A stretch of 18,301 bases of DNA from CAYFMH01 sp964344775. Lineage in GTDB: Bacteria > Patescibacteriota > Gracilibacteria > UBA4473. Under the pieces are notes generated by a model. It had not been told where the DNA came from and searched no databases. It saw only the letters and a program-made list of their open reading frames with translations. Shown here piece after piece: positions 1-6,487 of this stretch. Numbering within the stretch: position 1 is the first letter of the stretch; each line of letters begins with the position of its first letter. The stretch covers positions 1 through 18,301 of the forward strand of contig CAYFOO010000026.1 of assembly GCA_964344775.1 (NCBI GenBank), given 5' to 3'. The translations under genes were made by a program, and so were the position numbers.

Positions 1-63
1 CTTTATTTAAGTGTTTCTAATTAAATCCAGTTTAAAAAATTGGGGTCTTTTGAGTGATTTTTA

Positions 64-92
64 TTGCTTTTTTCGCTAGATTATGATATAAT
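64..92 (+). promoter_or_regulatory. Promoter of the first gene, apparently leaderless
   Basis: A TTGCTT -35 box (64-69) and a perfect TATAAT -10 box (87-92) are 17 bases apart, with an extended -10 TG at 84-85. The -10 box ends six bases before the ATG at 99, so the predicted transcript start falls on or next to the start codon. There is no Shine-Dalgarno site, which fits a leaderless mRNA. Confidence 0.65.
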
Positions 93-98
93 TATCAG

Positions 99-1223
99 AT
101 GACAGATACACAGCCTCCACCACAAAACGGTGAAGAAAATAACGCAGGAAAAAATCCTTTTTCTCCTGATACACCTACAACATCAAAAAAAACGCCTGTA
201 CAAGAAACTTCAGAATCTGCCGAACAAAAATTACCCCCTAAAAAAACAGAAGAAAAATCTCCTCCCCCTACTTCCACAGGGAAAAAAACAGGAGAAAAAC
301 CTGTCACTGCTCCCAGTGAAGAGTTATTGGAAGAAGAAGCAGAGTTGGATCATCTAGAAGAGGAAGATGATGAGCTTTTGGCAGACCAAGAGGGAGATGT
401 TTTTTGGATGGCCCAGCAGGTTATCTGGAACATTATAAAAATTGTTTTTTTCCTCGGCCTTTTCAGTTTTATTCTCTGGGCTATCTGGGGACCTACCTGG
501 GAAGGAGAAAAAATAAAAGAAAAAATAAAAGAAGTTGAAAAAGTGGTAGTACCAGAAAAACCTCCAGTCAAAAAAGAAAAACCAGTTGCCGCTCCTCCGT
601 TGGTAAAAAAAGAGGAAAAAATACCTCAACCATATCTCCCCCCAGAAAATCGAATCCTAGAACTCAACGAAAAATTTGCTGATTGGAACAAAAAAAGCAG
701 CATTCTCAGTGCCACTTCGTGGCTCGCTCGAGCAAATTCTTTTTTTGATATTCCGGCTTCCGAGCTGATCCACAGTAACGTGCCACAAATCCGAACTGCC
801 CAGATAAACAAGATCATCCAAGAAGTTCAGCTCCTCATCGAGTATTCTGAAATCTTGCAAAAAAAATTGGTGGAAGAATATACTTACTTCGCTGAACAAT
901 CGCAAACCGCAAATCAAAATTCTGTTTTAAATGAAGATGCTTTTTTTGCAGCCTTGCAACAATTTGATGGGTCAAAAATAGAAATATTTCTCAACCAAAA
1001 AGCCAATGCGGAAAAACAAGTGGTCAGCAATTCCGTACAAGCCAGCGGAAGAAAAATGCTCCTACAAAACATACAAAACTACGATACTCGCCTTAGAAGT
1101 CTGCACGAAAACATCATCGCCAACAAACAAGCCCTGATCTACAATATTCAGGTGGTGTCTTTTCCGGGAGACAGCCTGGAGATCATCCTCAGCCCACAGG
1201 AATGGCGGGCAGGACAACAATAA
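99..1223 (+). CDS. Hypothetical single-pass membrane protein with long disordered N-terminus
   Basis: I do not recognise this 374-residue protein. Residues 1-100 are rich in Pro, Lys, Thr and Glu and look disordered; residues 74-100 are strongly acidic. One hydrophobic segment rich in Phe, Ile and Trp (about 106-130) is a clear membrane helix. A Lys/Glu/Pro-rich stretch (about 135-180) follows, and residues 185-374 look mostly helical and may fold as a coiled domain. There is no cleavable signal peptide, so the protein is probably anchored by the internal helix with domains on both sides of the membrane; the orientation is unclear because the charge bias is mixed. The ATG is set by the promoter, whose predicted start point lies at the codon. 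The gene stands alone, followed by a separate promoter for a candidate RNA. A structural or cell-envelope role is only a guess. Confidence 0.8.
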   Translation: MTDTQPPPQNGEENNAGKNPFSPDTPTTSKKTPVQETSESAEQKLPPKKTEEKSPPPTSTGKKTGEKPVTAPSEELLEEEAELDHLEEEDDELLADQEGDVFWMAQQVIWNIIKIVFFLGLFSFILWAIWGPTWEGEKIKEKIKEVEKVVVPEKPPVKKEKPVAAPPLVKKEEKIPQPYLPPENRILELNEKFADWNKKSSILSATSWLARANSFFDIPASELIHSNVPQIRTAQINKIIQEVQLLIEYSEILQKKLVEEYTYFAEQSQTANQNSVLNEDAFFAALQQFDGSKIEIFLNQKANAEKQVVSNSVQASGRKMLLQNIQNYDTRLRSLHENIIANKQALIYNIQVVSFPGDSLEIILSPQEWRAGQQ

Positions 1224-1227
1224 GATC

Positions 1228-1255
1228 TTGACAAAAATTCCCCGAAGAATAAACT
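1228..1255 (+). promoter_or_regulatory. Promoter of the candidate ncRNA
   Basis: A consensus TTGACA (1228-1233) is followed after 16 bases by TAAACT (1250-1255). It begins five bases after the stop codon of the upstream gene and faces a region with no open reading frame, so it most likely drives the structured RNA that follows. Predicted start is about 1262. Confidence 0.6.
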
Positions 1256-1261
1256 AGAGAA

Positions 1262-1540
1262 AAGATCAAAAATAAATAAAAACACCGAGTTCCTTTACAA
1301 AATGTAAAAGCCGGCATTTATTTGTGTTTGAAGTAAAAAAATCTCAAAAATCCTTGGTTTTTGAAGATCGATTTCTCAAACACAAATGTCCTGTCGGCTA
1401 AAAGGTTCAAAAGTGCCTATTTGATGATATTTTTTGTCATCGAGTTGGAACTCTTGAACTACCACTCTAGATAAGGGAGACAAAGAAATGCGACATTTCG
1501 CAATTCCCCCTGCTTTGCGGGGGGGGGCCGTCTTCTTTTT
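1262..1540 (+). ncRNA. Candidate structured non-coding RNA with pseudoknot, unknown family
   Basis: The stretch lacks a gene but holds nested helices between a promoter and a terminator. P1 pairs GAGTTCC (1287-1293) with GGAACTC (1447-1453). Inside it are a hairpin TTTACA/TGTAAA (1294-1299 with 1303-1308), a long arm AGCCGGC (1309-1315) with GTCGGCT (1393-1399, one G-U) continued by a perfect 12-pair helix (1320-1331 with 1376-1387) and capped by TCAAAAA/TTTTTGA (1344-1350 with 1358-1364), and a hairpin GATGAT/GTCATC (1423-1428 with 1436-1441). GGTTCAA (1404-1410), in the P1 loop, pairs with TTGAACT (1454-1460), directly 3' of P1, which makes a pseudoknot. GAAATG/CATTTC (1485-1490 with 1494-1499) and the terminator follow. 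I found no tmRNA tag start, no RNase P core motif and no SRP tetraloop motif. Function is unknown. Confidence 0.65.
1506..1540 (+). terminator. Rho-independent terminator of the candidate ncRNA
   Basis: CCCCCTGC (1506-1513) and GCGGGGGG (1517-1524) form an eight-pair stem, including one T-G wobble, with a three-base loop. The run TCTTCTTTTT (1531-1540) follows. The T-run lies only on the plus-strand 3' side, so it stops plus-strand transcription. Confidence 0.7.
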
Positions 1541-1596
1541 GCACACAAAAAAATATTAAAAAAACTTGCTAGATTCAAAATTTGAACTTCAAACTT

Positions 1597-2025
1597 CTAT
1601 TTCTTAATCTTCTTCGCCATCGTCTTCACCTCTTTCCCAATATCTTTCTTCAGTGTGCTTCCTTTTTTTATCGCTGTTTTTTTGAGTTCTTTTGCTGCAC
1701 TTTGAGCTTCTTTTGAGAGCTCCTCGAGCTTTTTGGTAGCAATTTCACGGCCTTCGCTGCTCAATCTTTTCGCTCCCTGTACAAAATCATCAAACTGTAC
1801 TTGTCCTGTTTTTAGCAATCTTTGAAGATCCTCAGATTCCTTTGCCCAATGAGTCACTTCATCTAGAGCTTCTAAATCTGCCTCCTTACACTCGTTAAAA
1901 AGTATTTTGTAGGGCTCCTTCGATTTTTTGAGCTCCTTTCGAAGGTCTTTTCCAGGACGCTGAGCAAACATCAGCCCATAAACCATTCCAATCGTTGCCG
2001 CAAACAAAAATCTTATTAATTTCAT
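1597..2025 (-). CDS. YtxH-like small membrane-associated protein
   Basis: This 142-residue protein starts with a short hydrophobic segment (about residues 4-21) followed by a QRPGKDLRKEL motif. That resembles the Gly-rich helix plus 'F-A-P-x-S-G-K-x-x-R' signature of the YtxH family, whose members are short stress-related envelope proteins of unclear function. The rest (about 30-142) is highly charged, Lys/Glu-rich and predicted helical, with a very basic C-terminus. The body is likely cytoplasmic and tethered by the N-terminal helix. The gene is divergent from purE with an overlapping promoter pair and converges on the candidate ncRNA. The predicted transcript start coincides with the ATG, so it appears leaderless. 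The family assignment rests on the N-terminal motif only. Confidence 0.65.
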   Translation of the reverse strand: MKLIRFLFAATIGMVYGLMFAQRPGKDLRKELKKSKEPYKILFNECKEADLEALDEVTHWAKESEDLQRLLKTGQVQFDDFVQGAKRLSSEGREIATKKLEELSKEAQSAAKELKKTAIKKGSTLKKDIGKEVKTMAKKIKK

Positions 2026-2031
2026 AGCCGC

Positions 2032-2060
2032 ATTCTAGATGAAAAAAGCTTTACAGGCAA
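2032..2060 (-). promoter_or_regulatory. Promoter of the YtxH-like gene (leaderless)
   Basis: Read on the minus strand, TTGCCT (2060-2055) and TAGAAT (2037-2032) are 17 bases apart. Six bases separate the -10 box from the ATG at 2025, the same geometry as at position 99. Confidence 0.6.
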
Positions 2061-2078
2061 GTCTTTTTTGTGTAGGGT
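2050..2078 (+). promoter_or_regulatory. purE: Possible purE promoter overlapping the divergent one
   Basis: TTTACA (2050-2055) is followed after 17 bases by TAGGGT (2073-2078), a weak -10 box. Its -35 box shares one base with the -35 of the minus-strand promoter, so the two polymerase sites cannot be filled at once. An alternative -10, CATAAT (2085-2090), lacks a well-placed -35. Confidence 0.35.
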
Positions 2079-2107
2079 GCGAGCCATAATTCTTCACTTC
2101 AAAAAAA

Positions 2108-2509
2108 ATGGAAGCACAAGTAGTTGTCATTTGCGGTTCTGAAGCGGATTTTCCATTTGCAGAAGACAAAATTATTCAACCCCTCAAGAAGGCAAATATT
2201 AAGACGGAGCTTTTTGCGGCCTCTGCTCACAAAGAACCAGCAAAAGTAATGGAAATTATGGAACGATACTACGAAGAACCAAAAGTGGTTTTCATCACCA
2301 TTGCTGGCCGATCAAATGCACTCTCTGGTTTCGTCGCAGCAAATTCACGAAATGTAACCATTGCCTGCCCACCTCACAAGAACCTGGAAGAGTATATGGT
2401 TGATATTCATTCTACTCTCCGGATGCCATCAAAAACCCCAGTTCTCACGGTCGTGGATCCAGGAAATTGTGTTTTGGCGGTAAAACGGATTCTGAACTCA
2501 CAAAAATAG
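2108..2509 (+). CDS. purE: Class II PurE, 5-aminoimidazole ribonucleotide carboxylase
   Basis: This 133-residue protein should make CAIR from aminoimidazole ribonucleotide in de novo purine synthesis. The phosphate-binding GSEAD (residues 10-14), SAHK (39-42), AGRSN (66-70) and CPP (87-89) follow the PurE order. Two features mark class II, the type of animal PAICS and Treponema denticola PurE that uses CO2 directly rather than N5-CAIR: Lys in SAHK where class I has SAHR, and GRSNALSG in place of the class I AGGAAHLPG loop. The C-terminus lacks the extension seen in some class II proteins. No other pur gene is nearby, so its substrate source and pathway context are not visible here. The start is the first ATG after the divergent promoter region; there is no Shine-Dalgarno site. 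Confidence 0.88.
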   Translation: MEAQVVVICGSEADFPFAEDKIIQPLKKANIKTELFAASAHKEPAKVMEIMERYYEEPKVVFITIAGRSNALSGFVAANSRNVTIACPPHKNLEEYMVDIHSTLRMPSKTPVLTVVDPGNCVLAVKRILNSQK

Positions 2510-2536
2510 GACTTAAAATTTTAAAACCTTCTTCCA

Positions 2537-2571
2537 AATTTTGAATTTTGCTTTTTAAATTTTAAATTTTG
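2537..2571 (+). repeat. Heptamer block 1 upstream of hisS (AATTTTN x5)
   Basis: Five exact seven-base steps follow the pattern AATTTTN, with CTTTTTA as the third unit (starts at 2537, 2544, 2551, 2558, 2565). It lies just upstream of a second, different heptamer block that runs to the hisS start. Confidence 0.6.
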
Positions 2572-2577
2572 GACCCA

Positions 2578-2612
2578 CTTAATACTTGATACTTAATACT
2601 TGCTCCTAATCT
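2578..2612 (+). repeat. Heptamer block 2 ending one base before the hisS ATG
   Basis: Five seven-base units start at 2578, 2585, 2592, 2599 and 2606. Units 1 and 3 are CTTAATA, unit 2 is CTTGATA, and units 4 and 5 keep the leading CT. One base separates the block from the ATG at 2614. Units 1-3 place TAA or TGA in all three forward frames. The first 18 bases recur exactly at 13726-13743. Confidence 0.7.
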
Positions 2613-2613
2613 T

Positions 2614-3927
2614 ATGCCAAAATTTTTCAAAGCTCCTCAGGGAACTGCTGACTTTCTCCCAGACGATCATGATTTTTTTACTTTTGTAAAAAAAGTCGTC
2701 CGTCACCGATTTCGACAGTCTGGGTTTCGAAGAATTTCACCACCCATGTACGAAGAAACAGATGCTTTCAAACGAGCCCTGGGGGAAACTTCAGAAATAA
2801 CAGAAAAAGAACTTTTTACTTTTGCCGATCGACAGGATAGAAATTTTTCTCTGCGTCCAGAAATCACTACGGGGATTGTCCGCTCTTTTATTGAACATGA
2901 AATGTATGAAAAAGCACTTCCAGCAGAACTTTATTATATCGAAAGATGTTTTCGGTTTGAACGGGTAAAAACAGGAACACAAAGACAGTTTTGGCAATTG
3001 GGAGTAGAAGTGCTCGGGGAAACAGACCCCTCAATTGATGCCCAGGTTATTTATCTGGGACATCGGATCCTCACTGATCTGCAGATTCGGAAAAATTGTA
3101 TTCTCAAAATCAACACGATTGGAACTCCAGAAGATCGGAAAAAGTACATCGATGCCCTGGCAAATTTTTATGCCGGGAAAGAAAGAAGCATGACCCCGGA
3201 AAGCCAGGAAAAATTGAAACAAAAAAAATACCTGGAACTGCTCGAACCCAAAAGTGAAGATGAAGAAATCCTGGTCCAGATGGCTCCCAAAATAACGGAA
3301 TTTCTTTCTGAATCTTCAAAAAAATTCTTCAAAACCACGATCGACTATCTCGAATCTTTTGAAATTGAATACAAAATCGAATACTCCCTCACTCGTCCGA
3401 TAAATTATTACACCCATACCATCTTTGAATTCCATGAAAAAGATACAAAGAACAAAATCCTGGTCGGTGGACGCTACGATGGATTGATAGAAAAAATGGG
3501 AGGCCCATCTCTGGGCGGATGCGGATTTTCTGCCGGGATAGAAAGATTGGTGGGGCTGATGAAAAAACAAGGCATCGATGTCCCACACAAAGACGATCTC
3601 CAAATCTTCCTAGCCGCTACCGGCCCGGTAGCGAAACGAGAAGCTCTCCCCCTGCTGGTGAAACTACGAGAACACGGGTTTCATGCTGTAGGAGTGCTGG
3701 GAAAAACCGCTATGGGCGAGCAACTTGCCAGAGCTACTGAATTTGGCGTCCCCTACACCCTCCTGATGGGCGACCTGGAAGTGAAGAAAAAACAAGTCAT
3801 CCTCCGCAATATGGAAACCGGAAAACAAGAATGGGTCGATACCAACAAAATCCTAGACAAAATGGACAAGCTCCTTGGAGCACCGGCAGCATTAGACACA
3901 ACCACGGATTTTTTGGGGCACGAATAA
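2614..3927 (+). CDS. hisS: Histidyl-tRNA synthetase
   Basis: This cytoplasmic class II synthetase charges tRNA-His with histidine. The 437-residue protein is close to the usual length of about 420. Visible landmarks are LRPE (residues 80-83), motif 2 with FRFERVKTGTQRQFWQLG (about 113-130), the histidine-binding segment RPINYYTHTIFEF (261-273), GGRYDGLIEKMGGP (about 285-298) and motif 3 GFSAGIERL (304-312). The C-terminal anticodon-binding domain covers about 325-425 and ends in a short acidic tail. An insertion domain of about 100 residues sits between motifs 2 and 3, as is normal for HisRS. The ATG follows a heptamer-repeat leader by one base, without a Shine-Dalgarno site. A strong bidirectional terminator follows the stop codon. 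Confidence 0.95.
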   Translation: MPKFFKAPQGTADFLPDDHDFFTFVKKVVRHRFRQSGFRRISPPMYEETDAFKRALGETSEITEKELFTFADRQDRNFSLRPEITTGIVRSFIEHEMYEKALPAELYYIERCFRFERVKTGTQRQFWQLGVEVLGETDPSIDAQVIYLGHRILTDLQIRKNCILKINTIGTPEDRKKYIDALANFYAGKERSMTPESQEKLKQKKYLELLEPKSEDEEILVQMAPKITEFLSESSKKFFKTTIDYLESFEIEYKIEYSLTRPINYYTHTIFEFHEKDTKNKILVGGRYDGLIEKMGGPSLGGCGFSAGIERLVGLMKKQGIDVPHKDDLQIFLAATGPVAKREALPLLVKLREHGFHAVGVLGKTAMGEQLARATEFGVPYTLLMGDLEVKKKQVILRNMETGKQEWVDTNKILDKMDKLLGAPAALDTTTDFLGHE

Positions 3928-3933
3928 AAAAAG

Positions 3934-3982
3934 GTGGGGCCGACACTTGCCGGCCCCACACCCAACAACTGGTGTTCTTTTT
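3934..3982. terminator. Bidirectional terminator after hisS
   Basis: GTGGGGCCG (3934-3942) pairs perfectly with CGGCCCCAC (3951-3959). A run of A before it gives a T-run on the minus strand, where it can end the membrane-protein gene. On the plus strand a second hairpin ACACC/GGTGT (3958-3962 with 3971-3975) partly overlaps the first and is followed by TCTTTTT. Confidence 0.8.
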
Positions 3983-4000
3983 GACTGAACAGGGGAAGCA

Positions 4001-4339
4001 CTAAGGATAAAAAAGCCAACAGTCGCACCCGCAAGTTTTTCTTGCCTCTTCTTCCTCGAGGAAGACATAGTAGGGATAGACCATCCCCAACATCCCCAAA
4101 AGCAAGGGCGGGAACATATATCCCATTACCTTGAGGATTACAACAGCCCCCGTCGCAAAAAGAATGACTCCCCACTCATCCGGTCTCGATCTCCCTCCGT
4201 CAGCAAACAACCCAAGACACAACAACACGAACGGCAAGAATGGGAGGAAGTGTATGTTTAGGATCACAAAACTCCACCCGAAACCCAGGAAGACCAGGTA
4301 CACAGGAGCATCGTTTATGTAAGAAACCATTTCATCCAT
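4001..4339 (-). CDS. Hypothetical small membrane protein with CGCDC tail motif
   Basis: I do not recognise this 112-residue protein. It has three or four hydrophobic segments (about 13-29, 31-46, 57-75, 76-94). A short hydrophilic loop (GGRSRPDEW) sits mid-protein, an acidic patch EEEE at 95-98, and three cysteines in CGCDC near the C-terminus (103-107). The cysteines could bind metal or form disulfides, but nothing else supports either. I chose the ATG at 4339 because GGGAGGA (4353-4347) lies seven bases upstream, the clearest Shine-Dalgarno site in the window; an upstream in-frame ATG at 4372 would place that site inside the gene. The 5' leader holds a 15-pair hairpin. The gene converges with hisS on a shared terminator. 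Confidence 0.65.
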   Translation of the reverse strand: MDEMVSYINDAPVYLVFLGFGWSFVILNIHFLPFLPFVLLCLGLFADGGRSRPDEWGVILFATGAVVILKVMGYMFPPLLLGMLGMVYPYYVFLEEEEARKTCGCDCWLFYP

Positions 4340-4376
4340 CGCTAAGTCCTCCCAAATGTTGAACATAAGCATTCTC

Positions 4377-4436
4377 CCCGCAAAGAGGAGAGCCTACCGA
4401 CAATAAATTTTATCGGCAAATTCTCCCCTTCGCGGG
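4377..4436 (-). promoter_or_regulatory. Structured 5' leader of the small membrane protein
   Basis: Bases 4377-4391 and 4422-4436 form a 15-pair stem in minus-strand RNA with two G-U pairs; on the plus strand those pairs would be A-C mismatches. The loop contains a second helix CCGA/TCGG (4397-4400 with 4413-4416). The hairpin ends about 23 bases before the Shine-Dalgarno site. It could affect mRNA stability or translation; no ligand-binding motif was recognised. Confidence 0.5.
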
Positions 4437-4565
4437 ATTTTATGATTCCGATTCTGTCAAAGAACACCAGCCCTGCCCAGCAAACAGCATGCTCAAATCA
4501 AGCCACCATCTGCATACAAACAGGACATAAAAACTAACACAAACAAAACGAAAGGCAAACAAATA

Positions 4566-4712
4566 TTATGCCGCTTGTTCCAAATACCTATCAAGTGCAG
4601 TAAAAACCGCATTCACTACTTGCTCAGCCGTTTCATTGAGTCTCGTAAAAATAGGGATTTCCCCTTCTTGTGTAACCAAAAGTATATCATATTCCTCTGC
4701 CATTTTTTTCAT
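4566..4712 (-). CDS. Hypothetical 48-residue protein, second gene of a pair
   Basis: A 49-codon frame starts ATG at 4712 and ends TAA at 4566-4568. The product begins MKKMAEEYDILLVTQEGE; the C-terminal half is amphipathic and helical, ending DRYLEQAA. A second in-frame ATG at 4703 is an alternative start. It follows the 65-residue gene after nine bases on the same strand, so the two are probably co-transcribed. No family was recognised. Balanced charge and a predicted strand-then-helix pattern argue for a real small protein rather than a chance frame. The arrangement recalls toxin-antitoxin pairs, but no toxin motif supports that. Confidence 0.5.
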   Translation of the reverse strand: MKKMAEEYDILLVTQEGEIPIFTRLNETAEQVVNAVFTALDRYLEQAA

Positions 4713-4721
4713 TATAGTTGC

Positions 4722-4919
4722 TTAAAATCGATCTCTCTGTGCTTTCATTTCTTCTAATTGTACTTTCTGATCGTCCTTCGGAACATCATTCAAAAAACTT
4801 CCCACTAAATATCTAACCGTAAATTCTCCTAAATCACGCCCCGGCATTGCCTCAAAATCAATCCCTTCCAAGAGAGCTTCGTCTATCGGCTTCAACGATT
4901 TCCAGTTTTGACTACTCAT
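4722..4919 (-). CDS. Hypothetical 65-residue protein, first gene of a pair
   Basis: The product starts MSSQNWKSLKPIDEALLEG and ends in a charged helical tail (QLEEMKAQRDRF). The central part, with PGRDLGEFTVRYLVGSFLNDVP, could be a small helical bundle. No signal peptide, membrane helix or known motif is visible. The ATG at 4919 is preceded by AT-rich sequence with no Shine-Dalgarno site. It is followed after nine bases by the 48-residue gene. Its position downstream of atpB on the same strand leaves open read-through from atpB, since I see no terminator between them. Confidence 0.55.
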   Translation of the reverse strand: MSSQNWKSLKPIDEALLEGIDFEAMPGRDLGEFTVRYLVGSFLNDVPKDDQKVQLEEMKAQRDRF

Positions 4920-4981
4920 AATAATATAAAGTTAAAAAATACTCCCCCTTTTAAAGATTTTTATTTATTTTTGTTTTTTCC

Positions 4982-5016
4982 CTACAACTTACAACTTCCC
5001 ACCTACAACCTGAAAA
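4982..5016 (+). repeat. Orphan heptamer block beyond the atpB stop
   Basis: Five seven-base units start at 4982, 4989, 4996, 5003 and 5010; two are CTACAAC and one TTACAAC. As before sufC, a T-rich stretch ending TTTTCC precedes the first unit. It is oriented on the plus strand and points into the 3' end of atpB, with only a 15-codon plus-strand frame after it (ATG at 5024). Confidence 0.5.
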
Positions 5017-5022
5017 ACAAAA

Positions 5023-6402
5023 TTATGACTTCTTCTTATCCGGATGATACGCATCGATCGTCTTCTGATTGATTCGCTTTAATTCAGAGATTGGGAACGG
5101 TCGCAAAAGCTCCCACCCAAGCTCGAGTGATTCGAGAATTGTTCGGTCGGTCTGGAACCCTTGTCCTACAAATTCCTTTTCAAAAGCATCAGCAAATTTG
5201 AGATATGTCTTATCAATGTCAGAAAGTGAGCTTTCTCCGAGCACCACCGCGAGCTCACGAACGTCTTTTCCCCGTGCGTAGCAAGCAAAAAGCTGATCTT
5301 TGAGTTTGGAGTGATCTTCTCGGGTTTTTCCTTCTCCCATCCCGGCCCCAGCTAGACGAGAGAGGGATTTCAAAACATCTACTGGGGGGGCTACTTGTTT
5401 CTGATGTAGTCCTCGATCGAGTACAAACTGCCCTTCGGTGATATATCCGGTCAAATCCGGAATTGGATGCGTGATATCATCTTCTGGCATGGAAAGAATT
5501 GGTACTTGCGTCACAGATCCTTTGCTTCCCTTCATCCGTCCGGCTCGTTCATAAATCGTAGAAAGATCAGTATACAAATATCCTGGATATCCTCGTCGTC
5601 CTGGCACTTCTTTTCGGGCTGCTGAGATCTCTCGTAGAGCCTCGGCATAGTTCGTCATGTCAGTTAAAATAACGAGTACGTGCATGTCTTTTTCGAAGGC
5701 CAAATATTCGGCCAAAGTTAGTGCCATCCGTGGCACAGCAATTCGCTCAATTACTGGATCGGCTGCGGTATTGATAAAGAGTGCTGCATTTTCGATCGCT
5801 CCAGTTCGTTCAAATTCTCGTTGAAAAAACATCGCTTCTTCGAAGGTCACCCCCATCGCTCCAAATACCACAGAAAAGTTTGATCCGTCATTTACTTTTG
5901 CTTGTCGGGCGATCTGAGTAGCTAACTCCGCGTGAGGAAGACCAGATCCAGAAAACACTGGTAATTTTTGTCCCCGCACGAGGGTGTTCATCACATCAAT
6001 GGTTGAAACTCCGGTCTGGATAAAATCAGACGGAAACTGACGAGAATACGGATTGATCGGTGCTCCAGCGATACTTACTTGTTTTTCTGGAAGCACTTCT
6101 GGCCCTCCATCAATTGGTTTTCCGGCTCCGTTGAAAACACGCCCCAGCATGTCTGGACTAACCCCTAGAGTCGCTACTTTTCCGAGAAATTTGGCTCTCA
6201 AACCCGTCGTAGCAAATCCCTGTGTAGACTCAAACATCTGTACCATCGCCTTATCGCCATTGATTTCCAAAACTTTCCCCATTCGTTTTTCTCCTTTTTC
6301 GGTTTCTACCTCGACCAGCTCCTCATATTTCACCCCTTCCACCCCTTCTACGATCAGGATTACTCCGGCGATTGAAACTACGTTTTCATACGATTTTTGC
6401 AT
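5023..6402 (-). CDS. atpB: A/V-type ATP synthase subunit B
   Basis: This is the non-catalytic B subunit of the V1/A1 head, about 459 residues, normal for the family. The nucleotide site has the degenerate loop SGSGLPHAELATQIARQ (about 151-167) in place of a true Walker A, which separates it from catalytic subunit A and from F-type beta. Other landmarks are SPDMLGRVFNGAGKPID (82-98), NPYSRQFPSDFIQTGVSTID and PEDDITHPIPDLTGYITEGQ. A frame extension begins with GTG at 6432, but the promoter predicts transcription from about 6428, so ATG 6402 is the likely start. No other ATPase subunit is nearby, although these genes usually form one operon; subunit A and the membrane rotor must lie elsewhere if the enzyme is complete. 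The symbol follows archaeal usage (ntpB in others). Confidence 0.92.
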   Translation of the reverse strand: MQKSYENVVSIAGVILIVEGVEGVKYEELVEVETEKGEKRMGKVLEINGDKAMVQMFESTQGFATTGLRAKFLGKVATLGVSPDMLGRVFNGAGKPIDGGPEVLPEKQVSIAGAPINPYSRQFPSDFIQTGVSTIDVMNTLVRGQKLPVFSGSGLPHAELATQIARQAKVNDGSNFSVVFGAMGVTFEEAMFFQREFERTGAIENAALFINTAADPVIERIAVPRMALTLAEYLAFEKDMHVLVILTDMTNYAEALREISAARKEVPGRRGYPGYLYTDLSTIYERAGRMKGSKGSVTQVPILSMPEDDITHPIPDLTGYITEGQFVLDRGLHQKQVAPPVDVLKSLSRLAGAGMGEGKTREDHSKLKDQLFACYARGKDVRELAVVLGESSLSDIDKTYLKFADAFEKEFVGQGFQTDRTILESLELGWELLRPFPISELKRINQKTIDAYHPDKKKS

Positions 6403-6434
6403 GATGTAAATAAATTTAAAAATAATTGGCACGG

Positions 6435-6462
6435 AGGATAAAAAGATTCCTTACAATGTCAA
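6435..6462 (-). promoter_or_regulatory. Promoter of the ATPase B gene
   Basis: On the minus strand TTGACA (6462-6457) and TATCCT (6440-6435) are 16 bases apart. The predicted transcript start near 6428 excludes the GTG at 6432 and supports ATG 6402 as the start codon. Confidence 0.6.
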
Positions 6463-6487
6463 TAAATCTTTAAAAATAAAAAAAAAC

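Noticed and set aside
1224..1596. tmRNA, RNase P RNA, SRP RNA or 6S RNA
   Set aside because: I looked for tmRNA ends and tag, the RNase P core motifs and the SRP tetraloop region and found none; 6S RNA would be a single long rod, not a pseudoknotted junction. A divergent member cannot be excluded without a covariance search.
2791..3603. Several minus-strand frames of 60-95 codons inside hisS
   Set aside because: They are shadows of a strongly conserved synthetase gene and have no motifs, promoters or start signals of their own.
6403..6432. GTG 6432 as the start of the ATPase B subunit
   Set aside because: The predicted transcript starts at about 6428, after this codon, and the extra ten residues are not part of the family.
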